From Anaerotignum sp. (GTDB lineage: Bacteria > Bacillota > Clostridia > Lachnospirales > Anaerotignaceae): a stretch of DNA of 34,343 nucleotides. Every line of letters begins with the position of its first letter. The stretch's first letter is position 1. The stretch is from contig JAHHTU010000028.1 in NCBI GenBank assembly GCA_020024455.1, forward strand, positions 1 to 34,343, given 5' to 3'. This document shows positions 1-7,376 of this stretch, piece after piece. The notes beneath the pieces were generated by a model. It saw only the letters and a list, made by a program, of their open reading frames with translations, was not told the DNA's origin and did not search any database. A program made the position numbers and the translations under genes.

Positions 1-282
1 TTTCTCAGAACCATCTTGTTCTTCCAACAAGAAAGGTCCCTTTTTTTCTTCTGTGAGGATTGGTTTTCCGTATTTGTCCTCCAAATATTTTTTTACAGGA
101 GCAGGCAGTATTCTGGGATTATGATACGCTTTGGAAAGTGTGTGAAATACGGATTTCTTGACTTTTTGCATCACCATATCTTCTTCCAACGAGGGATTGG
201 CAATCAACGCCTCATAATAGATATATGGAATTTCTATTTCCAGCTTTAATTTTCTGGTTTCTATATTGATTTTATTACTCAT
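1..282 (-). CDS. Hypothetical protein, 3' end beyond the window
   Basis: An open frame of 94 codons begins MSNKINIETRKLKLEIEIPY and runs off the left edge without a stop, so the C-terminus is unseen. The ATG at 282-280 is preceded by AGAGGTG at good spacing, and this ribosome binding site overlaps the stop region of the upstream gene (TAA at 299-297), so the pair is probably co-translated. The visible part is soluble, charged and rich in Lys and Glu, with no signal peptide, membrane segment or motif I recognise. It is the most distal visible gene of the long minus-strand conjugation cluster, so an accessory role in transfer is only inferred from position. Confidence 0.7.
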   Translation of the reverse strand, partial: MSNKINIETRKLKLEIEIPYIYYEALIANPSLEEDMVMQKVKKSVFHTLSKAYHNPRILPAPVKKYLEDKYGKPILTEEKKGPFLLEEQDGSEK

Positions 283-296
283 ATGTATCACCTCTT

Positions 297-704
297 TTAT
301 CTTTTGATATGTCCAAGCACCAATGTTTCCTGCTGATGGGGGCGTACAGACATAATCTTGACTTTGACACTATCCAATTCCATGGGCGGTTTTTTCCAAT
401 TTGGCAATAAACACAAAACTTCCACACCAATATCTGTTTTGACGACAATATAGGCGGTTTTTCCGTTTTCTTTTGGCGGCAGGTAGCGAATGACAGTATC
501 GGCATACATCGCATTTTCCTGCATGGTATCAATCTTTTGCATCAATTCTCTTTTCAAAGGTTCATAGAAAGACACTCTCAGTTTTGTGACTTCATGGTTT
601 TCCTGTTCTCGATGTATCCGTTCTATCAAGCAGTCTTTGTTTTCGTTTACGGTAAATAATTGTTTTCCGGAAGTCCCCGGAACAATACGAGACATACCTG
701 TCAC
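297..704 (-). CDS. Hypothetical protein of the conjugation cluster
   Basis: This 135-codon frame begins at a GTG whose bases overlap the TGA stop of the upstream 272-residue gene, giving a GTGA-type coupled start. An ATG three codons further in (at 695) is an alternative. Neither has a clear ribosome binding site, which fits translational coupling. The protein is soluble, with a Glu/Lys-rich N-terminal half (residues about 20-60) and a probable beta-rich C-terminal half (TAYIVVKTDIGVEVLCLLP). It has no signal peptide or membrane segment, and I do not recognise the family. Tight packing between two other cluster genes supports it being real and part of the same operon. Confidence 0.7.
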   Translation of the reverse strand: MTGMSRIVPGTSGKQLFTVNENKDCLIERIHREQENHEVTKLRVSFYEPLKRELMQKIDTMQENAMYADTVIRYLPPKENGKTAYIVVKTDIGVEVLCLLPNWKKPPMELDSVKVKIMSVRPHQQETLVLGHIKR

Positions 705-1519
705 ATAGGGAATGGTATAGTATAAATACAGGCGCCTGCAACAGTGTATACCAAGCGATTGGTAAATGCAGCCAACACTCTGCCGTTGACAATATCGTCT
801 TCTACAATTGCATTTGGATTGCTTTCATCAAAATATCGACGTTTCAGTCTTTCATTTGCTTGCATACGGCTACCGAAAACAAAGTATTCCCTATCTTCTA
901 TTGCTACATCTGGATTTGTCACTGCAATATGTGAAATACAGAACTGAATTTCTGCATTGATGCGTCCTTTGGCGAACCATCTTCTGAGGCTGACTGTATA
1001 AGATTTGGTATCTTCTTGTTTGTTCCAAAGCAGGATATTGCTCATATCTTCTCCTTTGATATATGCCTGTGCACCACGCATTGCATCATCTGTGATGATA
1101 ACGGTAAATAACACGTCTTCCATGTTATTGGGTAATGCAACCATTCTGGCAGCTACAACCACCCCATTGATAATTTTTTTGGTAGCTTTTGCAGCCTCCA
1201 ATGCTCTGTATCTGCGTTCTTCGATACTTTGCTCATTTTCACTTCCATAACTGATTCTTTTCCGATTACCACTTACGTATTTCTCCTGACGAATGTTCGG
1301 ATATGCTTCTTCCTGCTCCTCATATAAGGCATTTGGTAATGTCTTTGCATATACTGTTTCACCCTGTTCCAGCATCTCATCATCATATTCTGGTTCTGCC
1401 GGTGATGTGGTGGGTTCTGCAAACATGATGGTTGCGATATCTTGTTCTGACAACTTCCCAATTTCTTCTTTGATTTGTCTTTCTTCTTCTGTTACATCAA
1501 AATTTTTTTGTTCACTCAT
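701..1519 (-). CDS. Hypothetical cytoplasmic protein of the conjugation cluster
   Basis: A 272-residue protein starts at an ATG preceded by AAGGAG with nine bases of spacing. Residues 1-100 are acidic and low in complexity (many Glu, Asp, Pro), so probably disordered. Residues about 110-270 look like a compact beta-rich domain containing IINGVVVAARMVALPNNMED, followed by DDIVNGRVLAAFTNRLVYTV. The two similar phrases (I-NG-VVAA- and IVNGRVLAAF) may be related strands, for example of an OB-like fold, but that is a guess. There is no signal peptide or membrane segment. It lies just downstream of the VirD4 gene and overlaps the next gene by four bases. Function is unknown. Confidence 0.75.
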   Translation of the reverse strand: MSEQKNFDVTEEERQIKEEIGKLSEQDIATIMFAEPTTSPAEPEYDDEMLEQGETVYAKTLPNALYEEQEEAYPNIRQEKYVSGNRKRISYGSENEQSIEERRYRALEAAKATKKIINGVVVAARMVALPNNMEDVLFTVIITDDAMRGAQAYIKGEDMSNILLWNKQEDTKSYTVSLRRWFAKGRINAEIQFCISHIAVTNPDVAIEDREYFVFGSRMQANERLKRRYFDESNPNAIVEDDIVNGRVLAAFTNRLVYTVAGACIYTIPFPM

Positions 1520-1558
1520 ATTTCATTTCTCCTTTTTGTTTGTTTTTTTGCTATTGGC

Positions 1559-4423
1559 TTATAAGTCTTTCGGATCTATTTTTATTTTTAACTTTGTTTT
1601 GATGGTCACTTCTCCTTTCTGTGATGGTTCAGATGTGGTAGAACCATGCTCTATGTTTGCATCACCCGATTGGGTATGTTGCACTCCTTTTTGTGTATTG
1701 TGGTAAGAATATCCTTGTGAGCCGTTCTGTGGCTCTTTTGAGCTGTTTTGATACGCTTGTTCTGGTTCTACATCAAAATCCCTTTGTGAGCCGTTCTGTG
1801 ACTTATCAGAGCCATATTGGCTTGTTTCCTCCTGTTTCTTATGTGGATACCCCTGTGAGCCGTTCTGTGGCTCTTTTGAGCTGTTTTGATACGTTCGTTC
1901 TGGTTCTACATCAAAATCCCTTTGTGAGCCATTCTGCGGCTCTGAGTGGCTGTTTTTCTGCACTTGCTGGCATTCTTTTTGTGTGCCTTCTTCTTTTTCT
2001 TGCAGCCATTCTTTTTGCTCTATCATCAACAAGGTATCCAGATTGATTTGAGCTTCTCTTGGCAGTGGGTGTCCGGAAATGATGGGAGCTTTGTCTACAA
2101 TCCGTTTTATCTCATCATAATCCGGTCGATGGAAATACATATATTTCTCAACAATCATTGGCTTCTGCCCTCGTGTCAATGCAATCAAACGGTCTTGCTT
2201 TAACTCTCTGATTTCATTGATGTACATCAAATCACGTTGTCCTTGCTGTTCTACCAAGCCAACCTCAAAATCTTTGATAGGCGAAAGGATATTTTTGCTT
2301 TCTCGTTTTACCAATGTACTGGTGGTCATCTGCCCCATCAGTTTGGATACAAACTCTGGTGTTTTCGCCTCATTTCCACAACCCAAGAATAACATCAAGT
2401 CACAATCCCCAAACATTTCCAAACAAAGATTTTCGTCATATCTTTGCAGCAACTGCGGTAAATTTTGTATTGCCATAATGATGTGAATATCTCTGGAACG
2501 CAGCGTGGACAATTTTTTCGTGTAATCCGGCAAAACACCAATATTTGCAAACTCGTCCAAATAAAACATCGTCCGCACATGTAGCTTTCGTTCCGGATTG
2601 GCATCTGCTTGTGATTGCAGTGTGGCAAATGCAATGGTGATGAATAATGAGGAAACATAAGACAACGATGTTTCTTGGTCTGAGATAATGCAAAAATAAG
2701 CACATTTTTCACGCCCCGGTTTCTCTAAGTCAATTTCATTTTTGGAAACCATTTGTTGGATATAGTGTTGATTGAAGGCAGACAATCTGGTATCCAGCCC
2801 ACCCTTTACCGACGTACAAACGGTTTCACTGGACTCTGTAAAAGAACTCCAATAACTGAATGCAAGGCTATCATTGGGGTTGCTGAGTGAAAAGACCTGC
2901 ATCAAGGCTTTGTAAGAGCGATGTTCTTGTGGCACCTGAAATACCAATTCATATAAAAAACGATTGGTTTTATCTATCAGGGGAGATTTGTTGAACCCTG
3001 CCAATTCTGCCTGCTCTTCTTTCGTGGGGGAAATGCGTAATTGTAACAACCGCACACAAGTGCTGATATTGAGTATGCGATGTTTCGCTTCGGCAAACAT
3101 TAAAGGCTCATAGTCCTTCGGTGGATTTGCTTTATCCAACAACGGCAATAACATTTCATCTTGCTGATATGCTTTGATTTTTTGATATAATTGCAGCAAC
3201 CGTTCTTTTTCTTTTGGTGCATGGCAGGCATCTATCTTTTCCTGTAATTGTTTCAGCCGTTTTCCCAAATATTGATATTTTTCTTTGATAAGCTGTTCAA
3301 TGCTTGCGTGATATGCATTTTTTTCGTTGATGGTTTCACTCTGTTCCCGTTCCTGTCGTAGCTGTTTTAATTTTTTTGCATAGATATCCAGTTGTTCGTC
3401 CTGTATGTTTGCCTTTGGTGTTGCCACTTCCAGCAATATAGACATCAGTGCTTTTAAGAGCTTGTCCGCAGTGCTTGCCCAAAACGCATCTTGTTTTTCA
3501 CCAGATGTATTTTTGATAATCATGGAACTGATGGTTGTAATCCATTTTTCTCGTTCGGCTCCCAATGTAGATAGCCACTCCATAAAATTCCATCGGTCAG
3601 AATGCCATGGGTAAATCAAGTTAAACACTTTGACATCATATCCAAATGCTTTGAATATGCCGTATGTTTTATCGCATAATTCCCCTTTTGGATCTGTCAC
3701 AAATACGCTTTCTCCCCGACGGGCTGACTCCATAAGGTTCGGTATCATAATCGAGGCAGATTTTCCGGTTCCCGGAGAACCCAAAATTACCGTATTTCTG
3801 TTGGATAAAAAGTTTTTACGCATCAAATCTTCATCTCTGGTTACGGTATCACCAATATATCCTACGTTTTGTGCAATGTTGGGGACTTTTCCAATCAGAA
3901 ACCCATTGATACCCTGCATATCATCTTTATGATGCAAACCGTAGACCTTTGGAATTTCATCACCCTCCATAAAAGATGCCGTACCATGTGTACCATATGC
4001 TGACTTTGTCATGTTACGTTCCTCATCGTATTCATTTTGAAATCTTTTTTCATATCTGTTTGATACATACAAAAAGAATAGAATACCAACAAAAAACATA
4101 AGGGAAAGAAATAAGCCCGTAAATGAAAAAATACCATGTATCACCCAAGAAATCGGTGGTGGTAAAAAAGAGGACCGTTTGCATAAAGAAACCAACGTGC
4201 CACTAACCAAAACACAACCACAAAATAAACCAATCATCATTGGTCTGGTAAACATCGTGATTTTGGATACCCTCTTTTCTAAATCCAAAAGTTGATGCAA
4301 TATCTTGGAGCCATATCGAAATCGTTTTTTCAAATGCAATGATTTTTTTCGCAATCTTACGGATATATGTATATCCAGTGCGTTTTTTCTTGTTTTGTTT
4401 TTGCGACATAAATGAGGAAACAC
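1559..4423 (-). CDS. virD4: Type IV secretion coupling protein, VirD4/TraG family
   Basis: This is the ATPase that recruits the relaxase-DNA complex to the conjugation channel at the inner membrane. The frame carries two membrane segments (about residues 62-80 and 98-120), a Walker A motif GSPGTGKS (about 215-222), then VTDPKGE, and a Walker B region FYLDEFANIG (about 620-629) followed by LRSRDIHIIMAIQNLPQL, all typical of TraG/VirD4 proteins. A Lys/Glu/Gln-rich coiled-coil-like insert occupies about 340-425, and the last 150 residues are a repeated Gln/Asn/Ser tail. The start is uncertain. The frame opens at a GTG embedded in a ribosome binding site (AAGGAGGTG), and the ATG that this site would serve, at 4409, lies in another frame that stops at 4203. 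The first ATG in the VirD4 frame is at 4255, with only a weak upstream AGAGGG. A frameshift in the first 55 codons or a downstream start is likely. Confidence 0.93.
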   Translation of the reverse strand: MFPHLCRKNKTRKNALDIHISVRLRKKSLHLKKRFRYGSKILHQLLDLEKRVSKITMFTRPMMIGLFCGCVLVSGTLVSLCKRSSFLPPPISWVIHGIFSFTGLFLSLMFFVGILFFLYVSNRYEKRFQNEYDEERNMTKSAYGTHGTASFMEGDEIPKVYGLHHKDDMQGINGFLIGKVPNIAQNVGYIGDTVTRDEDLMRKNFLSNRNTVILGSPGTGKSASIMIPNLMESARRGESVFVTDPKGELCDKTYGIFKAFGYDVKVFNLIYPWHSDRWNFMEWLSTLGAEREKWITTISSMIIKNTSGEKQDAFWASTADKLLKALMSILLEVATPKANIQDEQLDIYAKKLKQLRQEREQSETINEKNAYHASIEQLIKEKYQYLGKRLKQLQEKIDACHAPKEKERLLQLYQKIKAYQQDEMLLPLLDKANPPKDYEPLMFAEAKHRILNISTCVRLLQLRISPTKEEQAELAGFNKSPLIDKTNRFLYELVFQVPQEHRSYKALMQVFSLSNPNDSLAFSYWSSFTESSETVCTSVKGGLDTRLSAFNQHYIQQMVSKNEIDLEKPGREKCAYFCIISDQETSLSYVSSLFITIAFATLQSQADANPERKLHVRTMFYLDEFANIGVLPDYTKKLSTLRSRDIHIIMAIQNLPQLLQRYDENLCLEMFGDCDLMLFLGCGNEAKTPEFVSKLMGQMTTSTLVKRESKNILSPIKDFEVGLVEQQGQRDLMYINEIRELKQDRLIALTRGQKPMIVEKYMYFHRPDYDEIKRIVDKAPIISGHPLPREAQINLDTLLMIEQKEWLQEKEEGTQKECQQVQKNSHSEPQNGSQRDFDVEPERTYQNSSKEPQNGSQGYPHKKQEETSQYGSDKSQNGSQRDFDVEPEQAYQNSSKEPQNGSQGYSYHNTQKGVQHTQSGDANIEHGSTTSEPSQKGEVTIKTKLKIKIDPKDL
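1716..1941 (-). repeat. In-frame direct repeat encoding the VirD4 C-terminal tail
   Basis: Two nearly identical stretches of about 88 bases occur 138 bases apart (from 1716 and from 1854), with a partial degenerate unit between them. They are in frame (46 codons) and encode repeated tail segments containing SQRDFDVEPE followed by YQNSSKEPQNGSQGY. The two copies differ at only a few bases, which points to recent duplication. The encoded peptide is Gln-, Asn- and Ser-rich and likely disordered. Confidence 0.85.
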
Positions 4424-4496
4424 CTCCTTATTCCGTTTTTGTTCTGCTTCTGTTTCTGTGTTCGTTCCATTTTCATTCCAAGTAAAACACCGTTTT

Positions 4497-5552
4497 TCAT
4501 TCTGCTAAGGTATAACTGCTGTACAACACACGTTCTGCCCATGCGGAAAATGCAACACGCAAGAACGGCTCCTGAAAGTCATAACAAAAGATATGGATTT
4601 TTTCTAACATACCTGCATCTAACATACGACAGATTTTTTTGATTTGCACAATATCACCCGTAAACAGCACAATGCACTTCACGTCATCAATATAACCATC
4701 TACGATACTGTCAGGTGTCGATACCATCTGGTCTTTTTCAAAGACTGCTTCCAAAAACATTTCTTCTGTGCGAGCAATGGAACGAAACAGTTTGAGTTGT
4801 TGTATGCCGGTTTGGTCTGTGCCAAATAAAAAAACTTTTTCATAGCACGAAGATAACTCCAAGGAGTCTCTCAATGACTTTCCTAAGTTTTTTCTTATCG
4901 TTTCATCTTGGTATAAAAATTTAACAGCTTCTTTTTCGTATGTATCCACAAAGAATATCGCTCTGTTTATTTTCGTATGAAAAATCCGTTCTTCTAAATA
5001 CTCCTTGACTTGTCGTTCTGCATTGTCCATCCAAAACATGGTGTTCCCAAGTTTGAATACAGGCAGCATCATACCATAATGGTGATATACGCCTGCTAAC
5101 CTTGAAGCAGTCAGCACCTTTTCACAACCGGGATATATTCTTATCATTTCCTGTTTGGATTGGTAGAATGTTTCTGTTTCCAAATTCTCTCCACTTGGCA
5201 TACTTCTTTGAAACATCATGATAACCATAGAAAGGTTTGCCATACGTGTGACCTTTTGTGGTGTATTTGCAATATAATCTCTTTTTATTTTCAATACTTC
5301 TTTCCCAAACTTACTTAAACTAACAATCACTTCCCCATCTAATCCTTTTCTTCTGATAACATATCCTGCTGTTTCTAAATTTCTTAATGATTTCCGAATA
5401 GTACTTTGTTTTTTATATGGTATCAGTAGTGGTAATTTTTCTTCTGGATAACAACCACACTCTTTTAATACAGATAAAATTTCATTTCCAGTTGTTCCAG
5501 ATTTTAGTGTTGGCATTCGATGCTGTTTTGTTTTTATTTTTTTGCTTTTCAT
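4497..5552 (-). CDS. Winged-helix protein, possible replication-relaxation family
   Basis: A 351-residue soluble protein. Residues about 15-95 look like a winged helix-turn-helix: TGNEILSVLKECG, then a recognition-type stretch TIRKSLRNLETAGYVIRRKG, then a hydrophobic wing (VIVSLSKFGKEVL). The remaining 250 residues are an alpha/beta domain with alternating hydrophobic strands (INRAIFFVDTY, YEKVFLFGT, VKCIVLFTGD, KIHIFCYDF), reminiscent of replication-relaxation proteins found beside coupling-protein genes in Gram-positive plasmids. That family assignment rests on layout only and is tentative. It lies immediately upstream of VirD4 (about 75 bases), so a regulator or a DNA-binding accessory of transfer is plausible. 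The ATG at 5552 has only a weak binding site (GATGAGG). Confidence 0.75.
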   Translation of the reverse strand: MKSKKIKTKQHRMPTLKSGTTGNEILSVLKECGCYPEEKLPLLIPYKKQSTIRKSLRNLETAGYVIRRKGLDGEVIVSLSKFGKEVLKIKRDYIANTPQKVTRMANLSMVIMMFQRSMPSGENLETETFYQSKQEMIRIYPGCEKVLTASRLAGVYHHYGMMLPVFKLGNTMFWMDNAERQVKEYLEERIFHTKINRAIFFVDTYEKEAVKFLYQDETIRKNLGKSLRDSLELSSCYEKVFLFGTDQTGIQQLKLFRSIARTEEMFLEAVFEKDQMVSTPDSIVDGYIDDVKCIVLFTGDIVQIKKICRMLDAGMLEKIHIFCYDFQEPFLRVAFSAWAERVLYSSYTLAE

Positions 5553-6079
5553 TTTTATTCAAAGCCTCATCATTCTATTTTCTTTTTCGTTTTTTGTGTA
5601 AAAAATAATGGTTTCTTTTTGTTACATCTTTTTTGTCATAACACCACACCAAATCGTTTCTTTTTCACATCAAATATTTTTCCAAGAATGGCAGTCAGCC
5701 TTCTATTTTTTTTCATGTTCTCAAAAGGATAAAATCCCCCCTTTTTAATAGGTGGATTTCAGAAGTTTTTGCATTTATGGAAAAAACATTGATTTTTCAA
5801 CAAAAGTTCCCTATCAAAAAATGCCAAAGGCGTGCCAAAATGGGGGTTGGCGATTTGGCACGCCAAAAATGCAGTTTGAACATTGTTCACTTTGCAGATA
5901 CTCCTACATATCCGTGCAAAAATTATCGCAAAAATACACCCATTTTTTACAAGCATACACCTATCCTATCTGTCATTTTTTCTGCATTTTTGGGTGCGTG
6001 ATTTTTTGTGTATTTTTTTACAGACATACCACCTTGATGTGTGTTTTCATGACTGCCATAACGGCTTTTGTTTGATACA
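5553..6079. other. Long AT-rich intergenic gap inside the conjugation cluster
   Basis: About 530 bases separate the winged-helix gene from the upstream gene and contain no convincing coding frame. The short frames here have unusual composition (many Cys, Phe and His) and no ribosome binding site. It is the longest non-coding stretch within the minus-strand cluster. It holds a strong inverted repeat at 5829-5864 and several A/T runs, and could house a promoter, an operator or a transfer origin. Confidence 0.6.
5829..5864. repeat. Perfect 11-base inverted repeat, candidate operator or oriT hairpin
   Basis: The arms GGCGTGCCAAA (5829-5839) and TTTGGCACGCC (5854-5864) are exactly complementary around a 14-base loop. 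The right arm also starts a second short dyad (TTTGGC-AC-GCCAAA). There is no T-tract, so it is not an ordinary terminator. It sits in the only long gap of the cluster. Regulator binding or a relaxase-recognition hairpin are both possible; nothing in the sequence decides between them. Confidence 0.6.
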
Positions 6080-6736
6080 TCAGGTAGGCTTTCTATCGGA
6101 CAACCATGTGATAAAATCATGTTCTTTCATCAAATAAATCTCTGTTTCATGTCGTTGGGAAAGACTGCCCATACGATAAATGGATAAATGTAATCCATCA
6201 TCATCTGTCAAAAAATGCGTCTTGATGGCATTGACAACGGCTGCTACTTCTACGCTGTCATTATCCCGAATCCATTCTGGTTTGGCATACAAACTATGTA
6301 TCACCAAAACGCAAGTGCTATGAGCAAAATCCGGTTTTGGTGTATCTGCAAAATATGCTTTGATTTCATTGCAAATCAACATCGAAAGATACTCTTTTGT
6401 TTTAGAAGTTAAGTTCTTTATCAACGGAAACATGGTCAGTTTCAGGATATTTTTATCCATCTCTATGTTGATATTTTTCTGTATAATTTCGCAAATGCTC
6501 TTTCCTTGCAGTGCATCATACCCACAATTTCTATCTATCAATCCGGTATAGTACGGTAACTCCTTTTCATATCCGGCAATACGTTTTCGACACAATACCG
6601 CCATATATTCCATCTCTTCAATCAACCCAATTAGGTTTGGTAATTCTTTCATAACCGTTTCATAATCAGATGGTTTTGCTGTAAACAGTTCCAGTTTTTC
6701 TCTTACGATGTTTGCCCGTTCCGATAAGGTATACAT
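6080..6736 (-). CDS. Hypothetical cytoplasmic protein of the conjugation cluster
   Basis: A 218-residue protein. I chose the ATG at 6736 because AAAGGAG lies eight bases upstream; the open frame extends 47 codons further, but that part overlaps the preceding gene and has no binding site. The protein begins MYTLSERANIVREKLELF. It is mostly helical in its first 150 residues (LIGLIEEMEYMAVLCRKRIAG and following), then has a short alpha/beta C-terminal part ending SQRHETEIYLMKEHDFITWL. No signal peptide, membrane segment or known motif is visible. It follows the 209-codon gene by about 20 bases and probably shares its transcript. Confidence 0.72.
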   Translation of the reverse strand: MYTLSERANIVREKLELFTAKPSDYETVMKELPNLIGLIEEMEYMAVLCRKRIAGYEKELPYYTGLIDRNCGYDALQGKSICEIIQKNINIEMDKNILKLTMFPLIKNLTSKTKEYLSMLICNEIKAYFADTPKPDFAHSTCVLVIHSLYAKPEWIRDNDSVEVAAVVNAIKTHFLTDDDGLHLSIYRMGSLSQRHETEIYLMKEHDFITWLSDRKPT

Positions 6737-6755
6737 CACAGACACTCCTTTCTTT

Positions 6756-7376
6756 TTAGTCCTCTTTGAGTTGTTTGTTGTTGTAAAACTCTGTATATAC
6801 CCCATGTTCTTTCTGTAATAACAGTGCATAAAATAATGGGCAAGGTATGTCGATATATTCCACATTGGTATCCTCATATACCACCATCACAATCTTGTTT
6901 GTCTGTTGAAATCCATTGTCTGAAATCTCTGCAAGCAATACTTCTTGTAGTGCATAAAACGGCATGGAAACCAGAGCCGTATCCAATACATAATAGGTTC
7001 GAAGTTCTTCTGTATTTGGCGTATGCAGAAACATTTTTGCCACAAATAAGTTGCTGTACACATCATCTACAATGGTAATTTTGCACTGTTGATGTTTCTG
7101 GGCAATGCTTGTAAGGACACTAAATGCATTCATATATTTTGTCGGTGGTTGATACTGCGGATAAAATTCGATATAACAAAAATCATCTTTTTCTATCAGT
7201 GTGATATGGTTGGATTGCAGATATCGTATGACATGTTGGAAGTCTGCTTTGGTTATGCGAAACATGGATAATATGTCTTGTTTGCGAATACAACCCCAGC
7301 CGGAAGAAAGAAAATCCAAAATTTGTTGCGTTCTATCTCCGGTAAAGTCATATAATTCTTGGTTACTGTAATGCAC
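6756..7376 (-). CDS. Hypothetical protein with winged-helix-like N-terminus
   Basis: About 206 residues. The frame opens at a GTG (7385) that is itself part of the ribosome binding site GGAGGTG, so I prefer the GTG three codons on (7376), which is eight bases from GGAGG. The start overlaps the end of the VirB4 gene by 14 bases. Residues about 15-75 (RTQQILDFLSSGWGCIRKQDI, then FQHVIRYLQSNHITLIEKDD) resemble a winged helix. The rest is an alpha/beta domain with ITIVDDVYSNLFVAKMFL and IVMVVYEDTNVEYIDIP. The layout recalls small DUF5697-type proteins next to VirB4 in clostridial conjugative elements, but that is recall without a search. Confidence 0.72.
   Translation of the reverse strand: MHYSNQELYDFTGDRTQQILDFLSSGWGCIRKQDILSMFRITKADFQHVIRYLQSNHITLIEKDDFCYIEFYPQYQPPTKYMNAFSVLTSIAQKHQQCKITIVDDVYSNLFVAKMFLHTPNTEELRTYYVLDTALVSMPFYALQEVLLAEISDNGFQQTNKIVMVVYEDTNVEYIDIPCPLFYALLLQKEHGVYTEFYNNKQLKED

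Noticed and set aside
4203..4409. A separate 68-residue protein before VirD4
   Set aside because: It has a good ribosome binding site, but it overlaps the VirD4 frame completely and ends in low-sense sequence. It is more likely the displaced N-terminus of VirD4, so I treated it as a start problem.
5752..6075. A plus-strand open frame of 107 codons in the long gap
   Set aside because: Composition is rich in Cys, Phe and His, it has no ribosome binding site, and it lies across the inverted repeat. It looks like chance open reading in AT-rich DNA.
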